Origin: Flavipsychrobacter stenotrophus
GTDB taxonomy: Bacteria; Bacteroidota; Bacteroidia; Chitinophagales; Chitinophagaceae
Assembly: GCF_002954265.1 (NCBI RefSeq)
Contig: NZ_PPSL01000004.1
Coordinates: forward strand, 248,001-312,000
Length of the DNA: 64,000 nt
Direction of reading: 5' to 3'
In this document: piece after piece, positions 16,052 through 23,109 of the stretch
Position numbering within the stretch: the first letter of the stretch is position 1
How the letters are laid out: the number at the start of each line of letters is the position of its first letter
Made by a program: the position numbers and the translations under genes
The notes under the pieces: model-generated
Databases searched by the model: none
What the model was told of the DNA's origin: nothing
What the model saw: only the letters and a program-made list of their open reading frames with translations

Positions 16052-16369
16052 ATGAATAGAGGTCGCTTTCAAGCACAAGCAAAAAATATGCCTGTAAAAT
16101 CTTCGGTTTGGACAACGGTAGATACAATATATAAACAGACAGGGCATAATCACATTGATAATGTTGTAGGGTCATTAACAAGAGGGGAATATGAGGAACG
16201 AAATTTAGCGATTCAGCAAGCAAGAGAGTTTGTTGATAATGCACCTGCAGAAGGCGTATTTTCTTTTATAAAGAAATCGTTTAGAAATTCTCCGCAACAT
16301 CGCTCGGTACGCTTTGATGTAGATATTCTTGAAGGAGCTGCATTTGTAACATTAATAGAAGAGGAATAA
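16052..16369 (+). CDS. Transposon passenger protein, unknown (105 aa)
   Basis: 105 residues with no export signal. It begins MNRGRFQAQAKN and ends RFDVDILEGAAFV; I have an impression of small Bacteroidota proteins with the same beginning and end, but no named family. The middle is helical and charged (LTRGEYEERNLAIQQAREFVDNAP). It starts 27 bases after the transposase stop and is followed by the next gene after 4 bases, so 16,052-16,811 reads as an operon with the transposase. Confidence 0.65.
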   Translation: MNRGRFQAQAKNMPVKSSVWTTVDTIYKQTGHNHIDNVVGSLTRGEYEERNLAIQQAREFVDNAPAEGVFSFIKKSFRNSPQHRSVRFDVDILEGAAFVTLIEEE

Positions 16370-16373
16370 GAAC

Positions 16374-16811
16374 ATGGACGATCGTAAAATATTATATAAA
16401 GACTTTTTAAACAACAAGGATGTCTATAACCTGAATGTAGGTTATTGGAGAAGGAAACTTGAAAAGTCTTTGGAGGAGAAAATCTCTTTTGATAATAAAA
16501 ATCAAATAATTACTAACAAGAATAAACACGGCAAAAATTTCTATGATGGTAATCCTATTTTCAGTTATATAAATATTACTAAAGGAAAGGCAATCCGAAT
16601 CATTCAAGAAAATCCTGATGATATACAACACTATTCAGACATTAAATTAATTGAAGGATGGTTTGATAATATACTCTTAGACATTGAAGTTTTAGAGTTG
16701 GTTATCTCTCTCTATATGACACAAGATACGGTTCAAAAGTGTATAAATATGGTGGGTGCGTGGTTAGCAGGAGACCTGAATGATAATAACATTGACAGGT
16801 ATATTGAATAG
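16374..16811 (+). CDS. Transposon passenger protein, unknown (145 aa)
   Basis: 145 residues, cytoplasmic, highly charged and helical, with no recognised motif. It includes KLEKSLEEKISFDNKNQI and later helices around DNILLDIEVLELVISLYMTQDTVQ. The ATG follows the preceding stop by a few bases, implying cotranscription. Codon use is strongly AT-rich. I cannot propose a function. Confidence 0.6.
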   Translation: MDDRKILYKDFLNNKDVYNLNVGYWRRKLEKSLEEKISFDNKNQIITNKNKHGKNFYDGNPIFSYINITKGKAIRIIQENPDDIQHYSDIKLIEGWFDNILLDIEVLELVISLYMTQDTVQKCINMVGAWLAGDLNDNNIDRYIE

Positions 16812-16863
16812 AAATTAGAGTATAACTAAACAACTTGTAAGCAGCTTCATGCTATAATAAGGC

Positions 16864-17211
16864 ATGAGGAGATTATTATTTAGAGTTCTTTTATTTTTTA
16901 AACTTATAAAGGTGAGATACAGTTTATTTAGAAATAATAATGGTGAGTGGACATACTTTACTTACACAGAAATTAACAGAAATATTGGTATCGGTGATGC
17001 TGTAAACGTAATATTTGAAGGTGAGGAACGACAGTATATTGTGGCATTTAGATTGCGGTTATCTAATAATGATAGTCCGCTACTTCTTGTGGAAGAAAAT
17101 ATAAATGTTGCACCCCGAATAGTTGAAGATAATGCAGTGGATGTGGGTAAAATTAGTTTTGCAGTAAAAGTTAGAAATTGGTTTAATAATCTATCGTCAA
17201 AAAAGAAATAA
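16864..17211 (+). CDS. Transposon passenger protein, unknown (115 aa)
   Basis: 115 residues. The N-terminus MRRLLFRVLLFFKLIKVRYSL is hydrophobic and basic. The middle is beta-rich (DAVNVIFEGEERQYIVAFRLRLSN) and the C-terminus is basic (VRNWFNNLSSKKK). The leader CTATAATAAGGCATG is similar to the one at 14,578, suggesting related expression signals. The stop TAA overlaps the next ATG by one base (TAATG), so the two are translationally coupled. Confidence 0.6.
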   Translation: MRRLLFRVLLFFKLIKVRYSLFRNNNGEWTYFTYTEINRNIGIGDAVNVIFEGEERQYIVAFRLRLSNNDSPLLLVEENINVAPRIVEDNAVDVGKISFAVKVRNWFNNLSSKKK

Positions 17212-17567
17212 TGCACAACATAAAGCGAAATAAAAAGGTATTTGATTATCTGGTACAACAAGTAAAAAGATTGAACTGGAATATGGACATAACAGACATA
17301 TTCAGTCAATTTATTTTTTCAAATTTATCTGTTACTGATAGTAAGGAAGTTTTAAATTTAGTCGGAGACGGTATTAATTCAACTGTATTAGATAATGATA
17401 CTTTACTTATAGAGGTTGTAAAAATGATTGGTCTAATGGAAGTATGTGCAACGGAAGATGAATTAAGGCTGCTATTGAAAAGACGTAATGAGATAAAGTA
17501 CGGCAGTGATTTAACGGACTTTGATAAAATATTAAAGGCTATAATGACAGTGCCGAATAAGGAATGA
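17211..17567 (+). CDS. Transposon passenger protein, unknown (118 aa)
   Basis: 118 residues, predicted all-helical and soluble (VFDYLVQQVKRLNWNMDITDIF, LIEVVKMIGLMEVCATEDELRLLLKRRNEI). It overlaps the preceding gene by one base, so the pair probably forms one unit and the two proteins may act together. No family recognised. Confidence 0.6.
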   Translation: MHNIKRNKKVFDYLVQQVKRLNWNMDITDIFSQFIFSNLSVTDSKEVLNLVGDGINSTVLDNDTLLIEVVKMIGLMEVCATEDELRLLLKRRNEIKYGSDLTDFDKILKAIMTVPNKE

Positions 17568-17664
17568 TAGGTAAATCTGAGAAGTTATGCACTTTTTACG
17601 CACATTTTATTATTATTGGAATAAAATATGTTATGGATGCGTAATTTTGAGAAAATAATATATT

Positions 17665-18018
17665 ATGTCATTATCATTTAGAGGAGGTGTACTCATTCAA
17701 CACGATGCAGATAACTATCTGGCAGTAGGTTACGATTACTTAGAAGAATACAATCATTTTGTAATAGAATATTCGTTGCATAATAAGAAGTTTTTTCAGC
17801 AGGAAGTAGAATATAACTATTTATGCATAAAGAAACAAGCAAACGGTGAATGGAAAATCGGTTCTGTAATTAATGATTGTTTCTACAAAACAAATGTAGA
17901 AAGTCTAAAGGAATTAGAAAAGTATATTGTTTTAGAACATTGTCGTTTTGGACGAGTTAATGCTGGTAATAAAGCAATGTTTCACAACTATATGAAAGAT
18001 TTCAGGAAAATAGCATAA
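17665..18018 (+). CDS. Transposon passenger protein, unknown (117 aa)
   Basis: 117 residues, predicted soluble and beta-rich (GGVLIQHDADNYLAVGYDYLEEY, FVIEYSLHNKKFFQQEVEYNY), ending in a helix (AMFHNYMKDFRKIA). An approximately 97-base AT-rich gap separates it from the previous gene, so it may have its own promoter. No family recognised. Confidence 0.6.
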   Translation: MSLSFRGGVLIQHDADNYLAVGYDYLEEYNHFVIEYSLHNKKFFQQEVEYNYLCIKKQANGEWKIGSVINDCFYKTNVESLKELEKYIVLEHCRFGRVNAGNKAMFHNYMKDFRKIA

Positions 18019-18095
18019 TAGCTTTCTGAAAAGGTATTTTTGAAATAATACAACTTTCTATTTATCGTATATATAATAATTAAAATATTTTATAT

Positions 18096-18272
18096 ATGGT
18101 AAATGACATCTGCTTTATTGCAACAATTAATGCCTTAATTCAACAAGGGTTTGAATTATCAAATGATAATGTACTGAATAAGTACAATGAAATAAAAGAG
18201 GCTTATAACACACTTCTTAAGAAAAAAAGTGGTGGTCGCCCGAACACTAAAAAGGTTCAGAAAGGGATTTAA
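18096..18272 (+). CDS. Small basic-tailed protein at the transposon right end (58 aa)
   Basis: 58 residues. An N-terminal helical part (DICFIATINALIQQGFELSNDNVLNKYNEIKEAYNTL, interrupted here only for description) is followed by a basic tail KKKSGGRPNTKKVQKG that contains an AT-hook-like GRP core. It could bind nucleic acid. The stop lies inside the start of the terminator palindrome at 18,271-18,308, directly before the right inverted repeat, so this is the last gene of the element. Confidence 0.55.
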   Translation: MVNDICFIATINALIQQGFELSNDNVLNKYNEIKEAYNTLLKKKSGGRPNTKKVQKGI

Positions 18273-18308
18273 AAAAATGCACCATTGATATCAATGGTGC
18301 ATTTTTTT
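18271..18308. terminator. Perfect bidirectional terminator at the transposon right end
   Basis: A 38-base perfect palindrome: A tract, TGCACCATTGATATCAATGG, GCA and T tract. It probably isolates the element genes from host transcription on the right, and its last bases overlap the inner end of the right inverted repeat. Confidence 0.85.
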
Positions 18309-18332
18309 GGTGTAAAGTGGTATGTTAGTGCC
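18306..18332. repeat. Right terminal inverted repeat of the IS1595-type element
   Basis: Reverse complement begins GGCACTAACATACC and ends TTTACACCAAA; 25 of 27 bases match the left end. Confidence 0.9.
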
Positions 18333-18340
18333 ATAACCCG
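18333..18340. repeat. Target-site duplication, right copy
   Basis: ATAACCCG, identical to 12,882-12,889. With the following GGTTAT it completes the palindrome ATAACCCGGGTTAT, which was the uninterrupted target. Confidence 0.9.
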
Positions 18341-18502
18341 GGTTATGTGGTTAGTTTTGTGACGGGTATGTATGGTGTTTTTAGTGTTTTGAAAAAATGT
18401 GTGGGAGGGGATGAAAATGGGGTGTCATGCAAGGGTTTATATGGCAATCTGAAGATGGGAGACTTCTACAGTATAGCAGGGAAGACAGCGAAAAACAAAG
18501 AA

Positions 18503-19123
18503 CTAAATAAACTTGAATGCTAGGGATGATGTTACAAGGTTATTGCATTTTTCTGTAATTGTATAATCACATTTTGCTGTTGTGGTTACCCAAAGATGGT
18601 CTAATAAATACCCTATGAACCTATTTGGATTGTATATGTGACAACAGATTTTACTGCCATTCTCTAGCTCAATTACCGCGCCTTTTGTTCCTGTAGAGGG
18701 TGTATTCCATGATTCAATGGTTGAAAGGTTGTAGATAAGGCAAGATAACAAGTGCCTGATCTTGTATTCATACATAGGGTGGCCATATGAAAGATCATAT
18801 CTCAATGGATTGGTAGTTGTCAAAATATTTAGTGCATCTAGAAGACGCAATTCATTATTGGCATCATGCACACAGAGTAGAAGTGCTGATAAGATCTGTG
18901 GCAAATAGGTGTCTATAATGCTTAAGTTTATTTGACTGGCTTCTGATTCGATTTTCAAAAATGAAAAGTCCGCAATGCTATCCACATGTTTTTCAAAAAT
19001 GAAGTTTGTTGGTGGTAATATAAAACCATTAATAAAGTTGATGTATTCTGATGGTATTGTTGAAGATGATACTTCATGGATTCCTCTATCGTCAAAGAGC
19101 AAATGTTCGGTGTTAGTGCTCAT
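18503..19123 (-). CDS. HpaII-type endonuclease C-terminal-half-like protein
   Basis: 206 residues. The order of motifs NPLRYD (105-110), YEYKIRHLL (118-126), W139 and CCHIYNPNRFIGYLL (160-174) and the closing beta strand SSLAFKFI resemble, from memory, the C-terminal half of HpaII-family type II restriction endonucleases, where the equivalents read NPLNYD, YEYKIK and CYHIYNRNxFExYL. The N-terminal half of that family, including its KGNKGEWSE start, is missing, since HpaII itself is about 350 residues. It may be a DNA-binding remnant, a repurposed partner of the 100-aa protein just upstream (overlap 11 bases) or a decayed gene. No cytosine methyltransferase is nearby. Confidence 0.55.
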   Translation of the reverse strand: MSTNTEHLLFDDRGIHEVSSSTIPSEYINFINGFILPPTNFIFEKHVDSIADFSFLKIESEASQINLSIIDTYLPQILSALLLCVHDANNELRLLDALNILTTTNPLRYDLSYGHPMYEYKIRHLLSCLIYNLSTIESWNTPSTGTKGAVIELENGSKICCHIYNPNRFIGYLLDHLWVTTTAKCDYTITEKCNNLVTSSLAFKFI

Positions 19124-19415
19124 TACTAATTTGCTTTAGAAAGTCGCTAATGTCACCTTGTGTTGGTTGCTCTTCAGTTTCTTCAATGCCAGAATACTCG
19201 TGGTAATCATGGTCAATCTCGTTGTCCCATTTATCAAAATGGAGATCAGGAAGATTCCATTTTTTAGCATAAAACCATTCGCCTTCGATTAGCGAGGCGA
19301 TAATAGCTGTCCCGATTTTATGCAGCGGTAATAGAGAAGTATTTTCAAAAACGACCTTTCCGTAGCGTTTGTAGTTAGCACCGTCACGGTAGAGGTAGCA
19401 TAGCTTGATGTTCAT
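19113..19415 (-). CDS. Small conserved protein paired with the HpaII-like gene (100 aa)
   Basis: 100 residues, acidic, cytoplasmic. The pattern LCYLYRDGANYKRYGKVVF, then W/Y-rich GEWFYAKKWNLPDLHFDKWD and an acidic DHDYHEYSGIEETEEQPT, followed by a short helix, resembles a family of small bacterial proteins I have seen in accessory regions, without a named function. Its last codons overlap the start of the HpaII-like gene, so the two are coupled. The first codon lies about 140 bases from the divergent C-protein-like gene, sharing one intergenic control region. Confidence 0.6.
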   Translation of the reverse strand: MNIKLCYLYRDGANYKRYGKVVFENTSLLPLHKIGTAIIASLIEGEWFYAKKWNLPDLHFDKWDNEIDHDYHEYSGIEETEEQPTQGDISDFLKQISNEH

Positions 19416-19505
19416 ATAGTAAATGTACCAAGTGATGATTGTGGCACATTTGCTTATAAGTCACGTTACGACGATTTGTAAACCTTAACATTTCAGAGGA
19501 GTAAT

Positions 19506-19545
19506 GACACTCATAGTCCGTTGACTTAAATGCCACATAGGACTA
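19506..19545 (+). promoter_or_regulatory. C-box-like operator before the HTH / helicase operon
   Basis: ACTCATAGTC-CGTT-GACTTA (19,509-19,528) shows the ACT-N3-AGTC-N4-GACT layout of C-boxes bound by restriction-modification controller proteins. A second inverted pair TAGTCC (19,514-19,519) / GGACTA (19,540-19,545) overlaps it. It lies 13-50 bases before the regulator ATG. Confidence 0.65.
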
Positions 19546-19557
19546 CCTTGTCTGCCC

Positions 19558-19779
19558 ATGGACATCAAACTTAAGGTCGGTCAAAGAATTAAAGAATTGC
19601 GGCTTCAGCTTGGCTTATCGCAAGAAGCCTTAGCTAATAAAGCCGATGTTGACAGGACTTATATGACAGATGTCGAGAATGGTCGGAGGAATATTTCTGT
19701 AGAAGTTTTGGAAAGGATAATAATGGCTCTTGAAATTTCATATGCTGATTTCTTTAACGCTAAAGAATTTATGAAATGA
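19558..19779 (+). CDS. Controller (C)-protein-like HTH regulator
   Basis: 73 residues, a single HTH domain: KVGQRIKELRLQLGLSQEALANKADVDRTYMTDVENGRRNISVEVLERIIMALEISYADFF. The length and the pattern SQEALANKADVDRTYMTDVENGRRN match the C proteins of type II restriction-modification systems (e.g. C.Esp1396I, C.AhdI), which bind C-boxes, activate their own operon and delay the endonuclease. A C-box-like site lies directly upstream. Its stop overlaps the ATG of the nuclease-helicase gene (ATGA), so it is translationally coupled to it. The divergent HpaII-like pair may be under the same control. Confidence 0.8.
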   Translation: MDIKLKVGQRIKELRLQLGLSQEALANKADVDRTYMTDVENGRRNISVEVLERIIMALEISYADFFNAKEFMK

Positions 19780-21818
19780 GTCAAGCATACTATGGCGACA
19801 ACATTAAGAATTTGTTGTTGACTGAAACAAATTCTATAAAAGGTTTATTGCATACAGGTGCTACCGAACACCCTCAAATGTGGACAATCCAGTCAACTTC
19901 TTGGGAGAGTTCTATAGATATTCTTAAAAAACAGCTTTCAGTTGTTTGTTCGCAGAATAGAGAAGCAGAAAATTGGGCTATATTTTTAGAATATGAAGTA
20001 CCTCGTCTTTTGTCGCGAATTGATGCTGTGATTATAGCTCGGGATTTGATTTTTGTTATTGAATTTAAATATGATAGAAAGACGTATGAACTAGCTGATG
20101 TTAGACAAGTCGAGGATTATTCGCTCGATCTAAAAGATTTTCATCTTCAAAGTAGAAATAGAATAATTGTTCCAATCTTATTATGTCCATTAGCAAAAGG
20201 CGTTAGTCAAAAGTTGAAGAAAGACGTTGATAATCTTGTACAGCCCGTAGTTAAGGCCAACGCACAAAATTTAGCTGAGTTAATTATTTCATCCTTTAAT
20301 GCAAATATTGATTCTGGTACTGTCGCTATAAACGCAAATGAATGGGGAAATAGTGTTTATAGCCCAACACCTACAATTATTCAGGCAGCACAGGCTTTAT
20401 TTGCAGGACAAAAAGTTGAGGCAATTACCAACAGGGGGGCTGAGAATTTGTCCTACACGACTGACTACATAGTTGAAGTAATTAAGGCTGCGCAAATTAA
20501 TAAAAACAAGATTGTATGTTTTGTAACTGGCGTGCCAGGAGCAGGAAAGACTCTTGTCGGATTAAATGTAATTCACAAAGAAGAATTCATTGAAAGCAAC
20601 AAGGCAAATGCCGCATATTTTTCTGGTAACGGTCCTCTAGTGAGTGTATTGAGAGAAGCTCTGACGAGAGATGAACTTGAAAGAGAATCTGTGAAATTTA
20701 AGAACAAATTAATTGCCGCTAAACCATCTAAATCCGTAACAGAAACGAAAGTTGGATCAAAGATTCAAAATTTGCACCAATTTATTAAAGCCTGTTCAAA
20801 AAATGCATTACCTCCTGATGAGCACATAGTAGTATTTGACGAAGCACAACGTTGTTGGAATGCTGAAAATGTCTTTAGACAAGCCAGAAGAAGTAGAGTA
20901 GATGAAGATAGGAAAAATGCTGTACAAATATCAGAGGCTGAAACTATTTTTGAAATAATGGATCGCCATAGCGACTGGTCTGTTATAATTGCTTTGGTCG
21001 GGAATGGGCAGGAAATTAATACTGGAGAAGCTGGAATTGGCGAGTGGGGGGACGTATTGAAAAATAAATATACTCATTGGCATGTCCATATTTCTCCCGA
21101 ATTGCTTTCTGGAAAGTCTCTAAATGCTATCAATAAATTATTTGATACAGCTCCCGATAATTTGAAAATTATAGAAAGTAACTGTTTGCACCTTTCTGTT
21201 AGCCAAAGATCATTTAAGGCAAATAATTTGAATGATTGGGTGAATGCAGTTTTAGATAATAATCCTGTTTATGCAAAAGAACTATATTCGTCTATAAATG
21301 AAAATTATCCAATCGCCATCACTCGGGATTTGGATAAAGCAAAGGCATGGTTGAAAGGCAAAAAACAAGGAAATAAGAGAACTGGGCTAGTTGCAAGTTC
21401 TGGTGCCATGCGATTACGTTCTTACGGTATTAATACGAGAGAGGAAATCGATGTGCCTTATTGGTTTCTAAATGACGAAGGTGACGTGAGATCGTCTTAT
21501 TATCTCGAAGTTATTGCCACCGAATACAAAATCCAAGGTTTAGAGATTGACTGGATTGGCGTTTGTTGGGATGGCGACTTAAGACGAGATGGAGATAGGT
21601 GGGATTATAGAAAATTCAAAGGTACAAATTGGGAAAATGTACATGAGCAGAGTGATCGACAGTTTTTGTTGAATAAGTATCGTGTTTTGCTGACCAGAGC
21701 GCGAGAGGGGATGGTGATATGGATACCTCTTGGCGTTGATGATGATGTTACAAGATTGCCCACGATTTACAACCCGATTTTTGCATATTTTAAGAGTTGC
21801 GGTGTGGAAGAAATCTAA
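19776..21818 (+). CDS. PD-(D/E)XK nuclease / Schlafen-type (DUF2075) helicase fusion
   Basis: 680 residues. N-terminal part: D83 in SRIDAVI, E96-F-K98 in VIEFKYD and Q111-x3-Y115 in RQVEDY, the PD-(D/E)XK signature with the RecB-type QxxxY motif. From about residue 245: DUF2075 ('Schlafen group 3 helicase') domain with Walker A GVPGAGKT (252-259), Walker B VVFDEAQR near 354, EIxxGEAG-like motif and a C-terminal RecA-like motif set ending LLTRAREGMVIWIP. It is therefore likely an ATP-dependent helicase or translocase with nuclease activity in the cytoplasm. Coupled to a C-protein-like regulator, it looks like a defence effector that needs tight expression control. Confidence 0.85.
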   Translation: MSQAYYGDNIKNLLLTETNSIKGLLHTGATEHPQMWTIQSTSWESSIDILKKQLSVVCSQNREAENWAIFLEYEVPRLLSRIDAVIIARDLIFVIEFKYDRKTYELADVRQVEDYSLDLKDFHLQSRNRIIVPILLCPLAKGVSQKLKKDVDNLVQPVVKANAQNLAELIISSFNANIDSGTVAINANEWGNSVYSPTPTIIQAAQALFAGQKVEAITNRGAENLSYTTDYIVEVIKAAQINKNKIVCFVTGVPGAGKTLVGLNVIHKEEFIESNKANAAYFSGNGPLVSVLREALTRDELERESVKFKNKLIAAKPSKSVTETKVGSKIQNLHQFIKACSKNALPPDEHIVVFDEAQRCWNAENVFRQARRSRVDEDRKNAVQISEAETIFEIMDRHSDWSVIIALVGNGQEINTGEAGIGEWGDVLKNKYTHWHVHISPELLSGKSLNAINKLFDTAPDNLKIIESNCLHLSVSQRSFKANNLNDWVNAVLDNNPVYAKELYSSINENYPIAITRDLDKAKAWLKGKKQGNKRTGLVASSGAMRLRSYGINTREEIDVPYWFLNDEGDVRSSYYLEVIATEYKIQGLEIDWIGVCWDGDLRRDGDRWDYRKFKGTNWENVHEQSDRQFLLNKYRVLLTRAREGMVIWIPLGVDDDVTRLPTIYNPIFAYFKSCGVEEI

Positions 21819-21940
21819 TCTTCCATTGCTATAAACATAAAGCCACATTTTTGATTGTTGCAAGTATTTATCTGGTATTCTCCGTGCTCATCATTAAAGT
21901 CATCCCATTCTGTTCGCCAGCTACACATAGGGCACATCAT
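21815..21940 (-). CDS. Zinc-ribbon microprotein convergent with the helicase gene
   Basis: 41 residues (MMCPMCSWRTEWDDFND...). Two cysteine pairs, CPMC at 3-6 and CNNQKC near 27-32, form a plausible zinc ribbon. The gene ends inside the last four bases of the nuclease-helicase gene on the other strand. The start has two consecutive ATG codons; no strong ribosome site is visible. It may be a real small gene or the end of a decayed one. No family recognised. Confidence 0.45.
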   Translation of the reverse strand: MMCPMCSWRTEWDDFNDEHGEYQINTCNNQKCGFMFIAMED

Positions 21941-22458
21941 TGGTTGATCGTGGAAAAGGTATATTGGGAGGTCTGGCATTGAGCAAAGGTATTGGGTTGT
22001 TATGCTTTTGCATTGGCTTATTAGTCACGTTGTGGTTGGGCATTTCAAAGCGAGTACGTCCGGATGTGAGATTGCTTCGTTCCTCGCAAAGACCGACCTG
22101 GCGTAGATTTTTGCAATCAATAATGTGCATGGAGATAACGACGCACAAGCATTTCGGGCTTAGTGTCCTTACTCTTTATTCGGCTCATGTTGTAGCTAAG
22201 TGTTGCTTTGCTGTGTACGTCGGCCATTGTTTAAGTTGGCAGTTGGTATTTGCAAGGTAGAGAGAAAAACGATGCCAGGTGGGGTTCGCGGGTTCGCGTG
22301 AGGGATAGTAGCGAATACCCCGCAGCGTAGCGAGGAGTAGCAGCGCCCTTCGACCGTGCTCAGGATGACAATAAACCAGACCCGTAGGGGTACGCTCAAA
22401 TTTTCGATCATATTAACCTCGGCAAACTTTTTGTGGTAGTTTTATCAAAACCATTCAG
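21941..22458. other. Intergenic region with dispersed repeat fragments
   Basis: No convincing gene. It contains the repeat words CGAGTACGTCCGGATG and ATTGCTTCGTTCCTCGCAAAGAC (22,050-22,096), also found near 23,620-23,665, and a CCCTTCGACCGTGCTCAGGATG-type repeat near 22,347. It marks the right boundary of the defence-like cluster. Confidence 0.55.
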
Positions 22459-23109
22459 ATGAAAAAATTGATTTGCTCTTTGTTGTGCCTGTGTGCTGTT
22501 GCTTATGCTCATGCCCAACTGTCTTTTGGCCCCGAGGCGGGCTTGCAGTACACCAATTATACGGGTAATACCAATGGTTATAACGATGATGGTAAGGGTA
22601 GGATGGGTTTCAGGATAGGTGGGGTGGTGGAACAGCCGCTGAGCCAGCATTTTTATTTTCAGCCGGGGCTGCTGTATGTAAGGAATGGCTATAAGCTCGA
22701 CTATGGAGCGACCACTTTTATTGGTAAGATAAGTACCCTGCAACTACCCGTAAATATTATGTTTAAGGCCGGGAAGCCCGGCGGGGAGCGGTTTTTTGCA
22801 GGGGTAGGTCCGTATGTGGCGTTCAACCTGGCCGGCACCATCAAGCGCACTTTATATGGTAACAGTGAGACTCAAAAGTTCAGGATAGGTGATGATACTT
22901 ATAACGATGATATAAAGAGAACGGATATAGGCATAGGGGTAAATGTGGGCTACCAGCTTGTCAATGGCCTTTTTATCCGCGGCCACTATCAGCGGGGTTT
23001 TGTCAATCTTATTCCCGGTGGCAATGAAGCTAATTCCATGTTCAGTACTAATGCAGGTGTGTCGGTAGGGTATTTGTTTGAGGGGAAGGGAAAGGTAGGG
23101 AAGAAGTAG
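22459..23109 (+). CDS. PorT-family outer-membrane beta-barrel protein
   Basis: 216 residues with signal peptide MKKLICSLLCLCAVAYAHAQ and the typical opening LSFGPEAGLQYTNYTGNTNG of PorT-family eight-stranded barrels. The motifs FYFQPGLLYVRNGYKL, ISTLQLPVNIMFKAG and FFAGVGPYVAFNL are standard for the family. It probably sits in the outer membrane; many members have no known role. It ends in a basic tail (EGKGKVGKK), which is unusual for a barrel that normally ends in an aromatic residue. Single gene. Confidence 0.85.
   Translation: MKKLICSLLCLCAVAYAHAQLSFGPEAGLQYTNYTGNTNGYNDDGKGRMGFRIGGVVEQPLSQHFYFQPGLLYVRNGYKLDYGATTFIGKISTLQLPVNIMFKAGKPGGERFFAGVGPYVAFNLAGTIKRTLYGNSETQKFRIGDDTYNDDIKRTDIGIGVNVGYQLVNGLFIRGHYQRGFVNLIPGGNEANSMFSTNAGVSVGYLFEGKGKVGKK

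Larger units (their letters stand above)
12890..18332 (+). mobile_element. IS1595-family transposon with passenger genes, 5,443 bp
   Basis: The element is bounded by 27-bp inverted repeats starting GG (12,890-12,916 and 18,306-18,332; 25 of 27 match, mismatches at positions 4 and 15) and by 8-bp direct duplications ATAACCCG. It contains one ISXO2/IS1595-type DDE transposase (15,023-16,024) and about ten other genes. IS1595-family elements are known to make 8-bp duplications and some carry passenger genes, so ends, duplication size and transposase agree. The element is visibly more AT-rich than its surroundings. The intact ends and duplication suggest a fairly recent insertion. Confidence 0.9.

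Noticed and set aside
18503-19123. Calling the HpaII-like protein a functional restriction enzyme
   Set aside because: The N-terminal half of the family is missing and no methyltransferase is present.
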